Source: Anseranas semipalmata
Taxonomy: Eukaryota > Chordata > Aves > Anseriformes > Anseranatidae
Length of the DNA stretch: 64,000 bases
Assembly (NCBI GenBank): GCA_013399115.1
Contig: VXAA01005176.1
Location: forward strand, 439,438 to 503,437
Reading direction: 5' to 3'
In this document: positions 1 through 12,432 of the stretch, in pieces
How the letters are laid out: the number at the start of each line of letters is the position of its first letter
Numbering within the stretch: position 1 is the first letter of the stretch
Made by a program: the position numbers and the translations under genes
Notes under the pieces: model-generated
The model's database searches: none
What the model saw: only the letters and a program-made list of their open reading frames with translations
Told to the model about the DNA's origin: nothing

Positions 1-791
1 TTAGAAAAGATAAAATATTCCAATCAACAAGTGGCAAACATTCAGTGATAGGTGTTAAAAAGAAAGTATGCATTAGAATACTTCAAATGTTATTGCATGT
101 CACAATTTTAGATTGCAGATCTGTGACACACTCAAATATGAAAATAACAAATAATAACAACGAACAAAAAAAAACCATTTTTCTTAAATAAAATTTGAAC
201 ATCTTTAGAAAATTTAAGTGTAAATTTAGAGGAAACTGTTTCCTGATTGTGAAGAATGTGAGATTTATGCCTGTTATGAATCAGAATAGAAACATTTTGA
301 AATGCCATCTTTTCTGGTAAGATGGAAAATCATATTTTTGAGCAGGGCTATTAATCCTTACTCTAAGTGTGGCTTGTATGACATGAAAAGGAGTCAGATC
401 TAGGTGCCACAGGAGCTGGAAGCTCCACTTGTTTGATGATGAAGAAACAAGTAGACGGTTAAAGTTCTAATTCACAGACTCTGCTAAATCTAACAGAATA
501 CTAATTATGTTAAGTGGATTTCACAGTTGACAGAGACCTTCTTTGCAGGGAAGATGAGTTTGACAAAGGCAATTGAAACTTAGCTAATGAAGAATACTAG
601 ATCCACCTTTGAGGAATGTTAAGTAAGTGCTTTGCTTTTTATGAAAGGTACCTCTTTTATATGTAAAGTAACTGTAGAAATGTCAACATTTCATTCTTAG
701 ACACCTTGCTAAATTCTGCAGAGGGTTATCAAATTACTGTTAGGTTTTTCTTTTCCTTAATTATATTTATTCTTACAGCATTTCCTTGCAG

Positions 792-927
792 TGAAGCTCT
801 GTGGACCAATCCTGAAAAAGGCACACTCAACATTTGCTTAACACAGCTTAATCAAACTAGTCTTCATATTGGCAATCACAGTATGGCACAAATTTCTTCT
901 TCTATGGCACAAATGAGGACTATGCAG
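792..927 (+). other. Candidate internal coding exon on the plus strand, 136 bases
   Basis: A strong plus-strand pyrimidine tract (746-791, ending CTTACAGCATTTCCTTGCAG) precedes 45 open codons and the donor ATGCAG|GTGTGT at 922-933. It enters in phase 2 and leaves in phase 0. The peptide includes EALWTNPEKGTLNICLTQLN and a MAQISSSMAQM stretch. No partner exon with matching phase was found downstream: the T-rich acceptor at 1994 is in the wrong phase. It is on the opposite strand to the other candidates, so it is either another gene or chance. Confidence 0.22.
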
Positions 928-3900
928 GTGTGTCTAATTATTACAGAATTGCATGGAGTATACAAAAGTGCAGGTGAGAGCTGGGACTGTAAAAATGTTC
1001 TTCTGTGATTGTGTTACCTCAGGTAGCTCAAAATATGCAAATAATTGCTGTGTTTTGTAGTATTCAAAAGCTAATACTAGCACATAATTAGTACAAAGTG
1101 GGATGCTTTAAAAGCTACTGAGAAATAGCAAAATGGCAAAGTCTTGGCTGTTTGGTTAGCTGTGCATTCTGCTCATTTCCTAGGTCATAAGCTAACTTCA
1201 TATTCACTGTGCAATCTAATAGCACTACTTTATGTTGCTCCTGAACACTGGATAGGAGCTGATAGGAGTGCGAGAGATTTCTAGGAGAATATATTCACAT
1301 ATTCTGAAGTTCTAGTTAGAAATCCTACAGACACACAATACACTAGATTTAAGATTAACTCTTTTCTTTTCATACTAAAAGTTGCTTCCTCATTTTAGAA
1401 GATCTTGTGATACTGCAGCATTTTTACATTCTTACAAAGTACAATTCTGCAATTACTGTACCACTGGGAAGTATTTTATGGCTTGCGTGGATTTTTCAGG
1501 GAGTGAAATCTTTGCTTGGTTTGGTTGTCAGTACCAGTAAGACATGTTCTATACGCACATAAATTAAAGTTGTTCAGGTAATACAGAGTTTCAAAGACTT
1601 TTTAAAGCCAGAAAACTGTTTATTTTCTAATTATTCAAGGCTTTTCGGAAGAAGCCAATCAGAGAAAGATTTCTTTGAAAATGATCTAGTTTAAAGTTTT
1701 TGCTATCTCTTTTCAGAATCATGTCCTACATGATAGTTTCAATTATTTATTATAAGGCAATGGTAAAAAAGCGTTAATTAGCAAAGATGAAAAAGACTGA
1801 CTCAATGGGAGCTCCTGTAAAGGAGCTCTTATTTCTAATGCCTGAGGTGACCACTAATTTACAGCTTTTGATAGCTTGCATGCACGGTTCACAGAATAAA
1901 TTGGTCTTGGGGAAAAAATACTGTACACCTTACTCACTGTGGTTAATGAAGAAGGTCTAGGTTTTGCTGTTGTTTTGCTTTTTTTTTTTTTCAGTCAATC
2001 CAGTTTTAATAAAACAGTTTAACTTGACAGCATTAGGAATTAAAATATGCAAAGAAAGAAAGTATGACACTGGAACTGCAAGATATTTCTCCATTCAGCC
2101 AAAGTGCCCATACCCAACCCAAGGGACCAGCTCTAAAAATAATCATGCTATTCATTTTTTCATTCCATCCCGTTCATAATTAGATAGCTTTTTCTGTCTT
2201 ACAAAAATCTTCAAGATTATATAAAAAAACCTTCTTTTTAAATACTAACATCACAAGATCTTTACACTATTTTGTTTTTTTTTCAGTGAAAATAAAAGGA
2301 AAATTTGCATGCAATAATGGACAGTTATGTTAACAATGAGAATCATATAGAAGACAAATCAAAACTTCTCTTAAGCATAGTGCATCAAAATTACCTTAAT
2401 ATTTTGTTTATGTGTTTTACTGTTTAATCATAGCTAGACCTACATAACAGTGTGAAATAAATTCCTTAACAAAATGAAAGATTTTAATTAATTAGAATAT
2501 TCAACAAGGGCTAATAATGCAGTAGCTGGAGGTCTAGTCCAAACATTTTTTTGTCTACAATCTCCATTGGACATGTTAACTTGTTTCTTGAAAGTTATCA
2601 CACAGGAATTCATTTTTATGATCACCCTAACTAGATTTAAAAGAGATGTGATTTATATGTGAAGGATTCTCTCTCTCCCTTTTTTTCTTTCCCTTTCTCC
2701 CATACTTCCCAACTCATTCATTCTCCAAAAATATTTTTAAATCATTTTGTTCATCCATTTTTGGCATATAACATAGCTAGGTCAAGAGAACAATGTAAAA
2801 TGTGTAGAGTTAAGAGACTGGGTAAATGGGAGACTGGGTTCCAAGGACCTGAGACGTGCTACACACCCCTCACACCAAGCCCTTCAAGGAAAGCAGGGGT
2901 CTTGAATGTTATTTTTTTTCTTTCTTTACCTCAGGTCACTGGTTTGGTGTTCAGCTGGTAGAAATGACTAGAATATTTTTTTCTACTATGTCTGAAAAAT
3001 GAAATTTTTCAACTGAGCATCTGTTCCATCTACACTAACCCAGAATCCTGACTGTCCCATCTTTTCCCTTTCCCCGTTCTGCCGATTTCACTTATGCCGG
3101 CATTTTTTCATGTTGTTTCACAACATCACAACTGTGCAGAACCAATTCCTCAAACCCACAAGCAGATGAATTCACATGAAAAACTCACTGCTTTGTTAAT
3201 TGGTTGTGTTTGGATCTTTCAAGTCTTTCAGATCTTCCTCAATTAACACCTTTCCACTTAGCCTATTTTCCTTGTTTATTTGTTCATTTTGTTGTTGTTT
3301 TCTTTATTAATGAGATATTAATTGACAGTCTCTGTGAAGTTTCTTATGCTTCAAGCATTTTTCATCTCTGGATGAGCATTGCCAAACAAAACGAAAACAA
3401 CGAACAAAGTCCAGAATCAACAGCAACAAATAGAAGATTAACATGACTCTTCTGTTATGAGTGCTTCATTATCACCACGTTCCTAGTCAGAACAAAGGTG
3501 TGAAAGGACAGAAAGGAAGGTTTACCAAATTTAGAAAGTCATGTGAAAATAAATGAGATACTCATGGTCCATCGTAAGTTGCTCTGGGCATCAGGACATT
3601 TAAAATCCAGGTCAATTAACATCCAGATTGTTCAAATACCTCAAAACTAACTGAAATCATTCCACTATATGGAGAGAAAGGTAAATTTACTTGTGTTAGT
3701 ATCTGGGGCACATCTTGTCCTCCTCACATGGAAGCAGTTTTTTTAAAAGATGTGCTATTACTTGATTTTACTGTTTTAATGATAGAAAGGAATGATCTTA
3801 TTTTAATTATCAATCCACTGTTCAGAAATGTATAGATTTTTATCATTCTGGAAAATATTTTGAATATTTAGCATTACTTAAGGTAGACAGATTTTTACAA

Positions 3901-4110
3901 AGGCTGTTTCTCTTCACTATTTTATAGAGGCTTACAGGATTAATTTATTATTTTTTATTACCCTGTATGCATTAGAGGGACTAGGAGACCCATCAAGAGC
4001 AGATGCTTTCTTCTTACATAGCTGAGTTTGGATGTCATGAATTTCATATATGTTGCCATGCACCAATATCTGTGAAAATTTGTACCTCCTTAGATTCATG
4101 TCCCTTGTTT

Positions 4111-4150
4111 AAAAATAAAAATAAAATAAAATAAATAAATAAATAAATAA
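4111..4150. repeat. AAAAT/AAAT microsatellite
   Basis: Forty bases of A-rich units passing from AAAAT to AAAT (seven or so AAAT copies at the right end). It may be a decayed poly-A tail, but no retroelement body was recognised to its left. Confidence 0.9.
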
Positions 4151-6008
4151 GCATATGCTGCAATATTCCCATGAGACATGAGAAGTCTTTATTTTTACCA
4201 AACAGGGGAAGGACCAGTAGGCACTTTTCAAAGAATGTGCTCTGATATTTCATTCAGCCAGGGCCAGGCCAACTTTAAATAGTAAAAACTAACCTGAAAA
4301 TACAGTCACAGAGCAGAGGAAATCATCTGCTGCTGTTGAGGAGGGAGCGTTTTCTTATATTGATTCTTTTTCTCTTTTGACTTTCCGGTAAAAGATAAAA
4401 TGTGGACACTTGCTTTTAGGGAATGAGTCAGAGCAGATTCACTCTGGAAGTGGGCCTGACCAATGAGGAAATGCAACTTCCCCAGTGAATCGTAGAAGGG
4501 GGTGAAACACAGCAAAATGGATTTATTAAAGATAAAATTTAATTAAAAGTACAGAATATGAAATATAAGAAATATTAAAATAAAAAAATGACTTCTGGGG
4601 CAGGTAGTGACATGAACATGGGATTAATTTTAATAAGGTGAATAACCCTTCACTAATATGAGTATGGGGGTCAGAGTCTAGCCTCAGCATTTGAATATTT
4701 TCCTTGGTTCAGATTATTCTTTTCATAGATAAGAAACAATCATCTTTTTCTGGTTTAGCTGCATGACTCTGTGATTCTATAATTTTGGAAATTGTTTGGT
4801 GAACAAAAAGAAATAAGAAAGGGAAGTTTGCATTTCATAAGGCTGGGGGAGAAAAACCTCTTCAGTTTTAATATCAGTTTCACTTGAGAAGACATTGGTG
4901 TACCAGAAGGCACAAAAAAAGAAGTTAACTCATGTACAAAAGTGGATGACAAGTAAAACTAAAATGCAAAGCATATTATGCAGATTTTTTTGTGAATGGC
5001 AGTTAAAGATTTACATAAAATTAAAATAACCTTTAAAATTAGGACAGCCGGGTCACTCTTATGTGATCTGAATTACTGAGCTAGTGATAATCTTACCCCT
5101 GAATGTCCTCCAGGCACTGCCATTGAAAACCTAAACCTATGCAGGAAAACTGGCCAGAAGATCTACACTGGGAAAAGCACTGGGTACTTTTCTACTGATA
5201 CTACATCTGAAGACAAAATATGGTTCTTAAGTAGATATTTAAAGCTAAAAATAAAGCTCAAAAATAAACAAAACAGTCATTATTTCTTATGACTCTTCCA
5301 TCTGCATTTTAGACCAGTGCTTTTTTATGCAGACAGAGATTTGGTTTTGGTGCATATTCTTAATATACTATAAAGACCAAGACTGCACAGTCATCAGTTA
5401 GACAACAGTAATGAAGTTAGCAAATAATGTTTAATTGATTTTTCTAAAAAGTATAGTCAAGATTCAGCTGCATGAAAGGTACTTTTATGCTGTACTACTG
5501 GTAAAAACAAACCCAAAACTGGATTAAGTGGCCAGCTGGGGATACTGACTGCATAATTGAAGACCTGAGTGTTAAACAAATATTTTAATTATCTCAAAGA
5601 AAAGGGTGTCCTGTGGGGGGAGGAGTGGACAGAGTACATGGTATTCTGGCAGTCTTCTAAGGATCCAAACAACGCTTGAGACTATGAATTAGAGCAATCC
5701 TAAAGGTTATAAAAATCACTATGTTTTCCATTTCAGACTGAAGTCTGGATGCCAGAATCCAAGCTACTAGTTTTAAATAACCAGGCTTCCTTCCTGTCAG
5801 GACTGGAAATTTAACTCTGTGGTATGAGTGCATCTCTTCCTCCTCTGTTACTCCTATGTGTGGTGAGCTCTTTTCACAGTCTTTTAATGATAAAAACTGA
5901 CACATTTTTTGTAAGGTTTGTATACGGTTACTAGATATGATTTGTCTAAATTTACTATTAGACGAATTATAAGTAGTAGTCTAGGAGCATCTCTTGCTAC
6001 TAGAGCAC

Positions 6009-6058
6009 GCTTCCAACAACCTATACATGTATATATGCTTCCAACCTATGTATATGTA
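6009..6058. repeat. Diverged two-copy tandem duplication
   Basis: The unit 'gcttccaacaacctatacat' at 6009-6028 is followed by a diverged second copy from about 6037, reading GCTTCCAACCTATGTATAT. Unit length is near 26-28 bases. No function can be assigned. Confidence 0.6.
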
Positions 6059-7350
6059 GAGGTAATTTGAGTCAAGCACTTTAAACATACAGCACTGAGT
6101 GCAGTGGAATGATACAAGACTCTGCTACAGGACCGCTCTAGGATAAATGGTTCTCAATATTTTGGGCAATGATTTGGAAGTAAGCACAAAATGACTGCTG
6201 CTAAAATTTATGGCTGATGCAATGATTGGTTGAGTGGTAAATAATTATAATCAGGCCTCGCATTCATCTGGAATGATCTGGATTACAATAGTTACATTTA
6301 TTTGACTTCTGTTGTTTTTGGCTCTGCTCTGAGGCAGCCAGACGCAAGCTAGCTCTGATTCAAAAGGCATGCAGATGCAGTCAGCCTCACAACATGGTTG
6401 AACTCCCAGCAGTGTTTATTAGCTTATTGAGCACACTGTCCTGCTACTCGTGACTGCACAGCTTCCATTTTGCTGCTGTCTAGATTTGGAGTAGGAGTAG
6501 AAAGCATTTGTGCCTTCCTTAAAAATCCCTTTACCCTTGATACTCTGGGCTCATTCCAGCAAAATAAGTTTAAAAAGAAGAAAATGAAATGTTTTTCTTC
6601 TAATGAAAATGGATCTGAGTCCTACCTATAGCACAGGGGACTGATCTATAGTTTCCAAGGACAAAAGTCTGTTGTGGAGATTATATGGGATAAACAAACT
6701 TATGCACTGAAAAAATGAAGTTAAAGCTATCATATTCTTCTAAACTTGGAAATAATGGACAGGAGCAGTTATATGGCGTTAATCCTTATAGGTGGCACCA
6801 AAGATACTGATGCTCAAATGCTTTATCCTGATCTCATATTCACATTAAAAAAGAAAAACTGAAAAAAAAAATATGAAAATGAGAAGGGAAGAGCTGTCAC
6901 AAATACTAGATCAATTTTTTATAGCGAGAAAAAAGATCTCAGTATCTTTGCCTTTACAGAAAAAAACATTAGGGATAACCTGATTATGGAGTTATATGTG
7001 AAGGACAAGAAAATACTGAATTCTGAAAGATTCTGCAGCAATATCCTGTCTCCTAAATGTAATATTGCAATGTAAGCTTGCATAAACACTTTAACTACGG
7101 AACATAATGCATTTCCTTCTCTTATCAATACAGATTTGCAGAATTTATTTATATTTGAGTCTTTAGAGAATATATGAGTACTTTAGGGCCAACAAAAGTT
7201 AGGATTAATGACAATTTTTGTTGTGGTCTTCAACTTAAATTTTAGATTTGAGTGTCCAATGCAGTTCTTTCAAACCTATCCCCAGAGGATTTTATCTGAA
7301 GAGTTTCCATATCCAGTTATCAAATAGGCAGGATTTCACTTCTCATTTCA

Positions 7351-7649
7351 TCATAGAATCATAGAATCATTTAGGTTGGAAAAGACCTCTAAGATCATCA
7401 AGTCCAACCATTAACCTAGCACCGCCAAGTCTGCCACTAAACCATGTCCCTAAGCACCACATCTACATGCCTTTTGAACACCTCCAGGGATGGTGACTCA
7501 ACCACTTCCCTGGGCTTCCTGTTCCAATACTTTACAACCCTTTCAGTGAAGAAATTTTTCCTAATATCTAACCTAAACCTCCCCTGGCTCAACTTAAGCC
7601 CTCTTGTCTTGTCACATGGTGCTTGGGAGAATAGACCAATCCCCACCTC
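7351..7649 (-). mobile_element. CR1 LINE, 3' end fragment (young copy 1)
   Basis: CR1 non-LTR retrotransposon, truncated at its 5' side. The element reads on the minus strand. Its 3' end is at 7351, where the sequence TCATAGAATCATAGAATC is the complement of the CR1 tail of ATTCTATG units. The translated minus strand (7437-7649) keeps the C-terminal part of the CR1 ORF2 reverse transcriptase, with recognisable pieces such as [27 protein letters not shown] and [10 protein letters not shown]. Compared with the copy at 34431 it has lost six bases in frame (two residues after DKTRG) and has a few substitutions. It stops near CCCCACCTC, where the other copy continues for over 200 bases, so it is more severely 5'-truncated. 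Inactive; not a host gene. The opposite-strand open frame at 7444-7653 is its shadow. Confidence 0.95.
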
Positions 7650-8013
7650 ATGAATCATGATCATGAATATGAATCATAGATCATGAATGTATCTAGCTTA
7701 TCATTAGCCTGTTATTACTGTTGTTTGTTAATTACTGTTTGTTAATTGGCTTTTTACTGGATTATCAGTAAACTTTCCAATATTCCTGGATAAAAGAGGG
7801 TCTAGATGGTATACTTTTCAGTTGCATTAAAAATCAAATCTAAAAATAATAGAATTTTCCAAAGGCTTATTTAGAAAGAGAATTGTGTTGATAAACGTAT
7901 GTACATGACTAAATACAAAGTTAGATTTTTAGTAAAAAAAAAAAAAAAGTTTGCTTTCACTAGTATAAGACATGTCAAAAGGTCTGATATACAGCAAAGA
8001 AGCCGCCACTCAC

Positions 8014-8072
8014 CCACTGAAAAGTTGCTCTTTTGAAGTTGCTTCAGTTCAGGCACCCTTAAACTTAGGCAT
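8014..8072 (-). other. Candidate internal coding exon, 59 bases
   Basis: Minus-strand acceptor TGCTTTCTTTTAG and donor GTGG|GTGAGT at 8008-8013 enclose 59 bases with one frame that enters in phase 2 and is open (RVPELKQLQKSNFSV within it); exit is phase 1. Fits the preceding candidate at 9220-9384. Short, so chance occurrence is easily possible. Confidence 0.25.
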
Positions 8073-8624
8073 CTAAAAGAAAGCAAATAGCTGTATTTTA
8101 AAATATTTTCTATTATATAGAAGTTCTTTTTAATAGAGTGTGTACTGATATTGACATACAAAATAAGTACTAATAAAGCTCTAAGAGAACAAATATCTAA
8201 GAAGATAATTAATACATACACAGTTTCCAAGTGACTCGATCTTGATGTTCTTCCCCAGCCTGCCATTCTACATGTTCCGAGTTCTTTTTACCTTGCTATC
8301 AATTTGTGCAATAGACTGTTGTGCAATGGTATTTGAATGGAGTTTTTGCCTAAGAGCCTTAAGTTCAGACACTATGTACTCATTTTACTACATTCTGTGA
8401 CCAGAAAATACATACAAAAAATGTTTTTTCCATTCCATTTTGACCGCATAGCACCATTACCAAAGTTCTGTCACCTTGGACATCTCATGCTACAGTTTCC
8501 TTATTTCCTGAATGCTTCTTGTGATACCCACTTTCATAAAATATTCTATGAAGACTTCAAATGAATGGTGGAATATAAAATTATTTAAACCAGGAGAAAG
8601 GTTGAAAAGCTGAAGGGTAAAGCT

Positions 8625-8953
8625 GCTATTCAAAGGGACCTTGACAAGCTGGAATAACTTCATGAAGTTCAAAAAATGAAAATGCAGAGCCTTGCACCTG
8701 GAATGCAATATTCTCACCCACACGCACAGTCTGGTTGCTGATGGGGTAGAAAGCCACTGGGTTGTCTGAAGAGACTGGAATATGCATGCTTGTTGATACT
8801 GAAATTTCAACTGAACAAGGCCCTGAGCAACCTCATTCAACTCTGAAGTGGCACCTGACTTCAGGGTTGACTCTGCTTTGAGGAGGGTGCTGGATCAGAT
8901 ACCTCCAAAAGTCCCTTTGGGGGAAAAAAAAAAAAAAAATCTATGGTTCTATC
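8625..8953 (+). mobile_element. Old degraded CR1 LINE fragment with internal deletion
   Basis: Plus-strand CR1 remnant, much more diverged than the two young copies. It opens with a version of the GGACCTGGACAAGCTGG segment (8635-8652) and then the 'atgaagttcaa' and 'gccttgcacctgg' segments. It jumps to the 3' untranslated part (TTTCAACTGAACAAGGCCCT, 8806-8825) and ends with 'gggtgctggatcagat', 'cctccaaaagtccctt' and a TCTATGGTTCTAT tail at 8939-8953. An A run at 8924-8939 has replaced the usual 'ccaacctaaa' stretch. The middle of the ORF2 end is missing. The minus-strand open frame at 8490-8840 is a shadow of this repeat. Confidence 0.8.
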
Positions 8954-9219
8954 TCAGCAGTTTCCTTCATTTCCTTCAGTGTGGTACATGGAAGAACTAT
9001 GGTAGTGCTCAAAATTTGAAAGCACACAAAGGAGGCATTCATTCTCCGTGTTACATCCCTCTCAAAAAATAAAAAGGTAATTTACAGTGTAAAAAGAAGT
9101 TATTGTCTGCTCATTTTATTGGTTTCTGATCTCTTAAAAATACAACTGCAAAGAGTGTCTTTCTTCTATGATTAGCTCTAAAATGCTAAGAGACTACACA
9201 GCTGGTTGCTCTTTCTCAC

Positions 9220-9384
9220 CTATAAATTTTATCAGTACTACTTCTCGAGTTCACTACTAAAAATGGACAGCTTGTGAAATACTTCAACCTGTCTGGCTTC
9301 TGACAGGTCTTGCTACAAAAACCTGAGTTATCCAAGAACAGTCTGTAGCTGTCATGGCTAACTATCACTCCACAAAGCTCACTT
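9220..9384 (-). other. Candidate internal coding exon, 165 bases
   Basis: Minus-strand acceptor GGATTTTTCTTTAG, 54 open codons, and the donor ATAG|GTGAGA at 9214-9219; phase 2 in and 2 out. The peptide is cysteine-containing, with VIVSHDSYRLFLDNSGFCSK and CPFLVVNSRSSTDK as examples. It is the longest candidate exon with good signals at both ends. The exit phase fits the candidate at 8014-8072 (junction codon AGA). Not assigned to a family. Confidence 0.3.
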
Positions 9385-10280
9385 CTAAAGAAAAATCCTT
9401 TGGGAATCACAGAATAACAATAGCACTAGCCAAAAAGTCCACCTCTCTGTGGAAGAGCACACAAGAAGAATTTATCTCATAACTTTGAATTTGCAATGAA
9501 TGTTGTTTCTAGTTTTATATGAATGACCAGACTACTGCAAACATTAGAATATGTCCATACGTTTTTTTCAGGAGAACAAAGTCAGACACTTAAAGAAAAA
9601 AAATCAATGGAATCTTATGGCTAAGTGATTTAGTAGCTATCAATAAAGACATAAATTGAGGGAGTGGGTGTTTTAATCTATGGATGAGTAGTTATAATAA
9701 TATTGATAATAATGATGAATACTATGAATAGTGTTATATTCAACTGTTGCACTAGATATGCTCTATGGTTTGGACACCTTCACTGTGGAAAATCCAGGGT
9801 ACACAAGGAAATATTGAATTTGTGTCAAGAAAATTGCTTACATAGTAATACACTTATTGGCTTAATCAGAAAATGCAAAATGTCTGTGCTTTATAACACT
9901 TAGATGATCATTAGACTTAGTATCTCTCTTCTGACATATTAAGCTTTCTACCACCATGGCAATATATAAATGTCAGAGTTGTGTTTTTTGTTATTTTTGT
10001 TTGTTTGTTTTTAGGAAATATAAGGTTAAACAACTTAAATTTGGTTTTCAACAAGTAGTTATATTGGGATTGTTGGATATGATTTTAAGACTATATTTCA
10101 ATGTTCCAATATTTCTAAATTGCTGGAACCTTAGGAATTAAATGTACTTTTCTTCATGGATTCCCTTCAGTTTTCTCCATCTGTTTTTTAAGTGCTCCAA
10201 CTTCCATTAGGCTAAAGATTTTTAAGTACAGATTGCTTTTCTAGAGTTTCTGATGAGAAGTTTCTCCAGTGTCACATTAA

Positions 10281-10330
10281 NNNNNNNNNNNNNNNNNNNN
10301 NNNNNNNNNNNNNNNNNNNNNNNNNNNNNN
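10281..10330. other. Assembly gap (50 N)
   Basis: Fifty consecutive N. True size is unknown. Flanks are unique AT-rich sequence with no visible repeat that explains the break. Confidence 0.99.
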
Positions 10331-12399
10331 TCAAAATACCTGTCTGGCATTCCTTGAGAGAGTTTTCTTGCCAGTACATTAATTAGGAAAGTGTTCCTTA
10401 TGACTATATATTTAAATTACAGTGTTTAATTAGATATTATTGCTAAATTAAGGATTGATTTCTCATATCAGAATATATTGCGCCAGACTTTCACCTGATG
10501 TAGCCAAGTTCGCTCAGATGAAAAGTGCAGTGAGAAAGTGTCCTTGGATTCTGGCGGTGCTTGATGCCAGCTGATCCAATGGTTAAACGCCAGAGAAACC
10601 CAAAGGTTGTTCTTACTCATTTTAGTTGCCAACAACAGATTGAGATTGTCCAGATAGACCTATTGACTTTATGGAGAAAGGTTTTTCATTTCTAAGAGCT
10701 ACTATGGAAGTTCCATGCCATCACGCTTTCTCCAAAGATACTTTTGCTGCAGAGGCATTGTGCTGAAAATGCCTTTGTTCTGAAGGGAACTAAGCAATGT
10801 CGGTGTAGTCCACTATTAGATTTCACTGATTTCTGCACTAAAAGTTTGTTCCCTATTTTTAAGAGTTGCCTCCAAGTCTACTGAAATAAATATCCTTCTG
10901 CAAATATTTGGATGCATACCTTTTATTTATGTGGAATTAAAACTGAATTAGATCTATAGGCAAGATAATCCATATCTCTAAGGTTCTGAATTGACAAAAA
11001 TTGCACCACAAATATTATAATACAAAAAGACAGGAAAAAAAAAAAAAAGACACTGGAAAGTTCAGCAATTTATGGGAAAAACTGGCTGGGATAAAATAAA
11101 AATCTTTTCTACTGGACAAGGACAAAAGGTTTCATTTTGTAAATCATGCTAAAGAGGGTACACTGAGATCATATTATTCTCCTGAGCTTCCAAATTCTAA
11201 GATTTTACTGTCTGTAACATTAAGTGATCATTGAAAGGATTCATGACTTCAGTCCGCTCCTACAGTGCAGCAGACCATGGTCCTAAACTTTCAATTCATA
11301 GCTGTCCATTTAACATTTCTGGTTTTGTCAGATTTGTGTTTTAGGTATGATAAAGAAATTACAAAACCAATGGAAAATAGGCCAGTATTGTAACATTTCT
11401 TTCCAAGATGAAACCAAATACTGCAAAATATCTCACAAAAAGAATCAGAAGTTCGAGTCTATGCTTTGGGCTTTTATGAATTTAAGGACTAATGATGTTA
11501 ACTAAAAAGAAAAATAGAAAATGAATTTGTGCATACTTACCCAAACTGATTGATGTGCAGTTCATCATGGAATGCCCTTTCTTTTTTTTTTTTTTTTTCT
11601 TCCCCGTAGCACCTTCAGGGAAAAGCAAGAGCCTTTTACTTTCTGGTAGGAAAACAAAACTAGTTCCACCCAACAGTGATCTTTCATTAGCTTAACTTCC
11701 TGTGAAGTTTATGTGTAATTATTTAAAGAAGGTGAGAAATAAGGACAGAATCCAATACAATGAGGTTTATACACATCATCTTCATACCAACAAAATTATA
11801 ATCATTATACGGAATATATAGAGCAGTGCTCTGTATTCCCATGATGGGAATATAACAACTGCATAAATTGAACATTGACTTTATTCTAAGTTGCAGCTTC
11901 TTCAAAAAGTGAAAGGGATGAGCATCATTAAAGTATTTAGAGAACTAAGAGATCTGTATAATCAATGGCTCCCCTCTTAAGTTGCAAACGGTGAATGGAA
12001 AATAATAAAACAGTAGATGTATTTGATGTTAGATTTCAGAATACATCACTTCATAGGTTCACAGGCATTGTTTGATCTACATAATTTTACCGAACATTTT
12101 AATTAAAAAAGAATAATTAAATAAAATGATCTGAACCTCATTTCAAAAGAATTGGCTACAGTTGGAAAATGTTTTTGCATATCAATCTTAAAGGGTATGA
12201 CAATGGAAATATGATTACATGTTAAAATTACATAGTTTGGCCTAAAGATGGGAGTCTAATGTATGCTTCCATTACTATAAAATATTTTATTTTTAGATAA
12301 TATGGCAGAGAAAAAAGAAATACTTTGTTGAAGTTAACACACTGTAACTCTCTGCACGTTTACGTGGCAAGCAGTAAGTGATGCCACTGAAAAAATAGT

Positions 12400-12432
12400 T
12401 TTTTGTTTGTTTGTTTGTTTGTTTGTTTTTTT
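12400..12432. repeat. GTTT microsatellite
   Basis: A T run followed by five to six GTTT units and a second T run, about 33 bases in all. Confidence 0.9.

Larger units (their letters stand above)
1..7350. other. AT-rich unique sequence
   Basis: Apart from the candidate exon at 792-927, the AAAT repeat and the small tandem duplication, nothing recognisable is present. The short open frames are accidental: no start context, no splice support and no family similarity. Confidence 0.7.

Noticed and set aside
1995..2179. Plus-strand terminal exon after a long T tract, with AATAAA near 2290.
   Set aside because: The acceptor may be just a T run, the open frame is in the wrong phase for the candidate at 792-927, and the peptide resembles nothing known.
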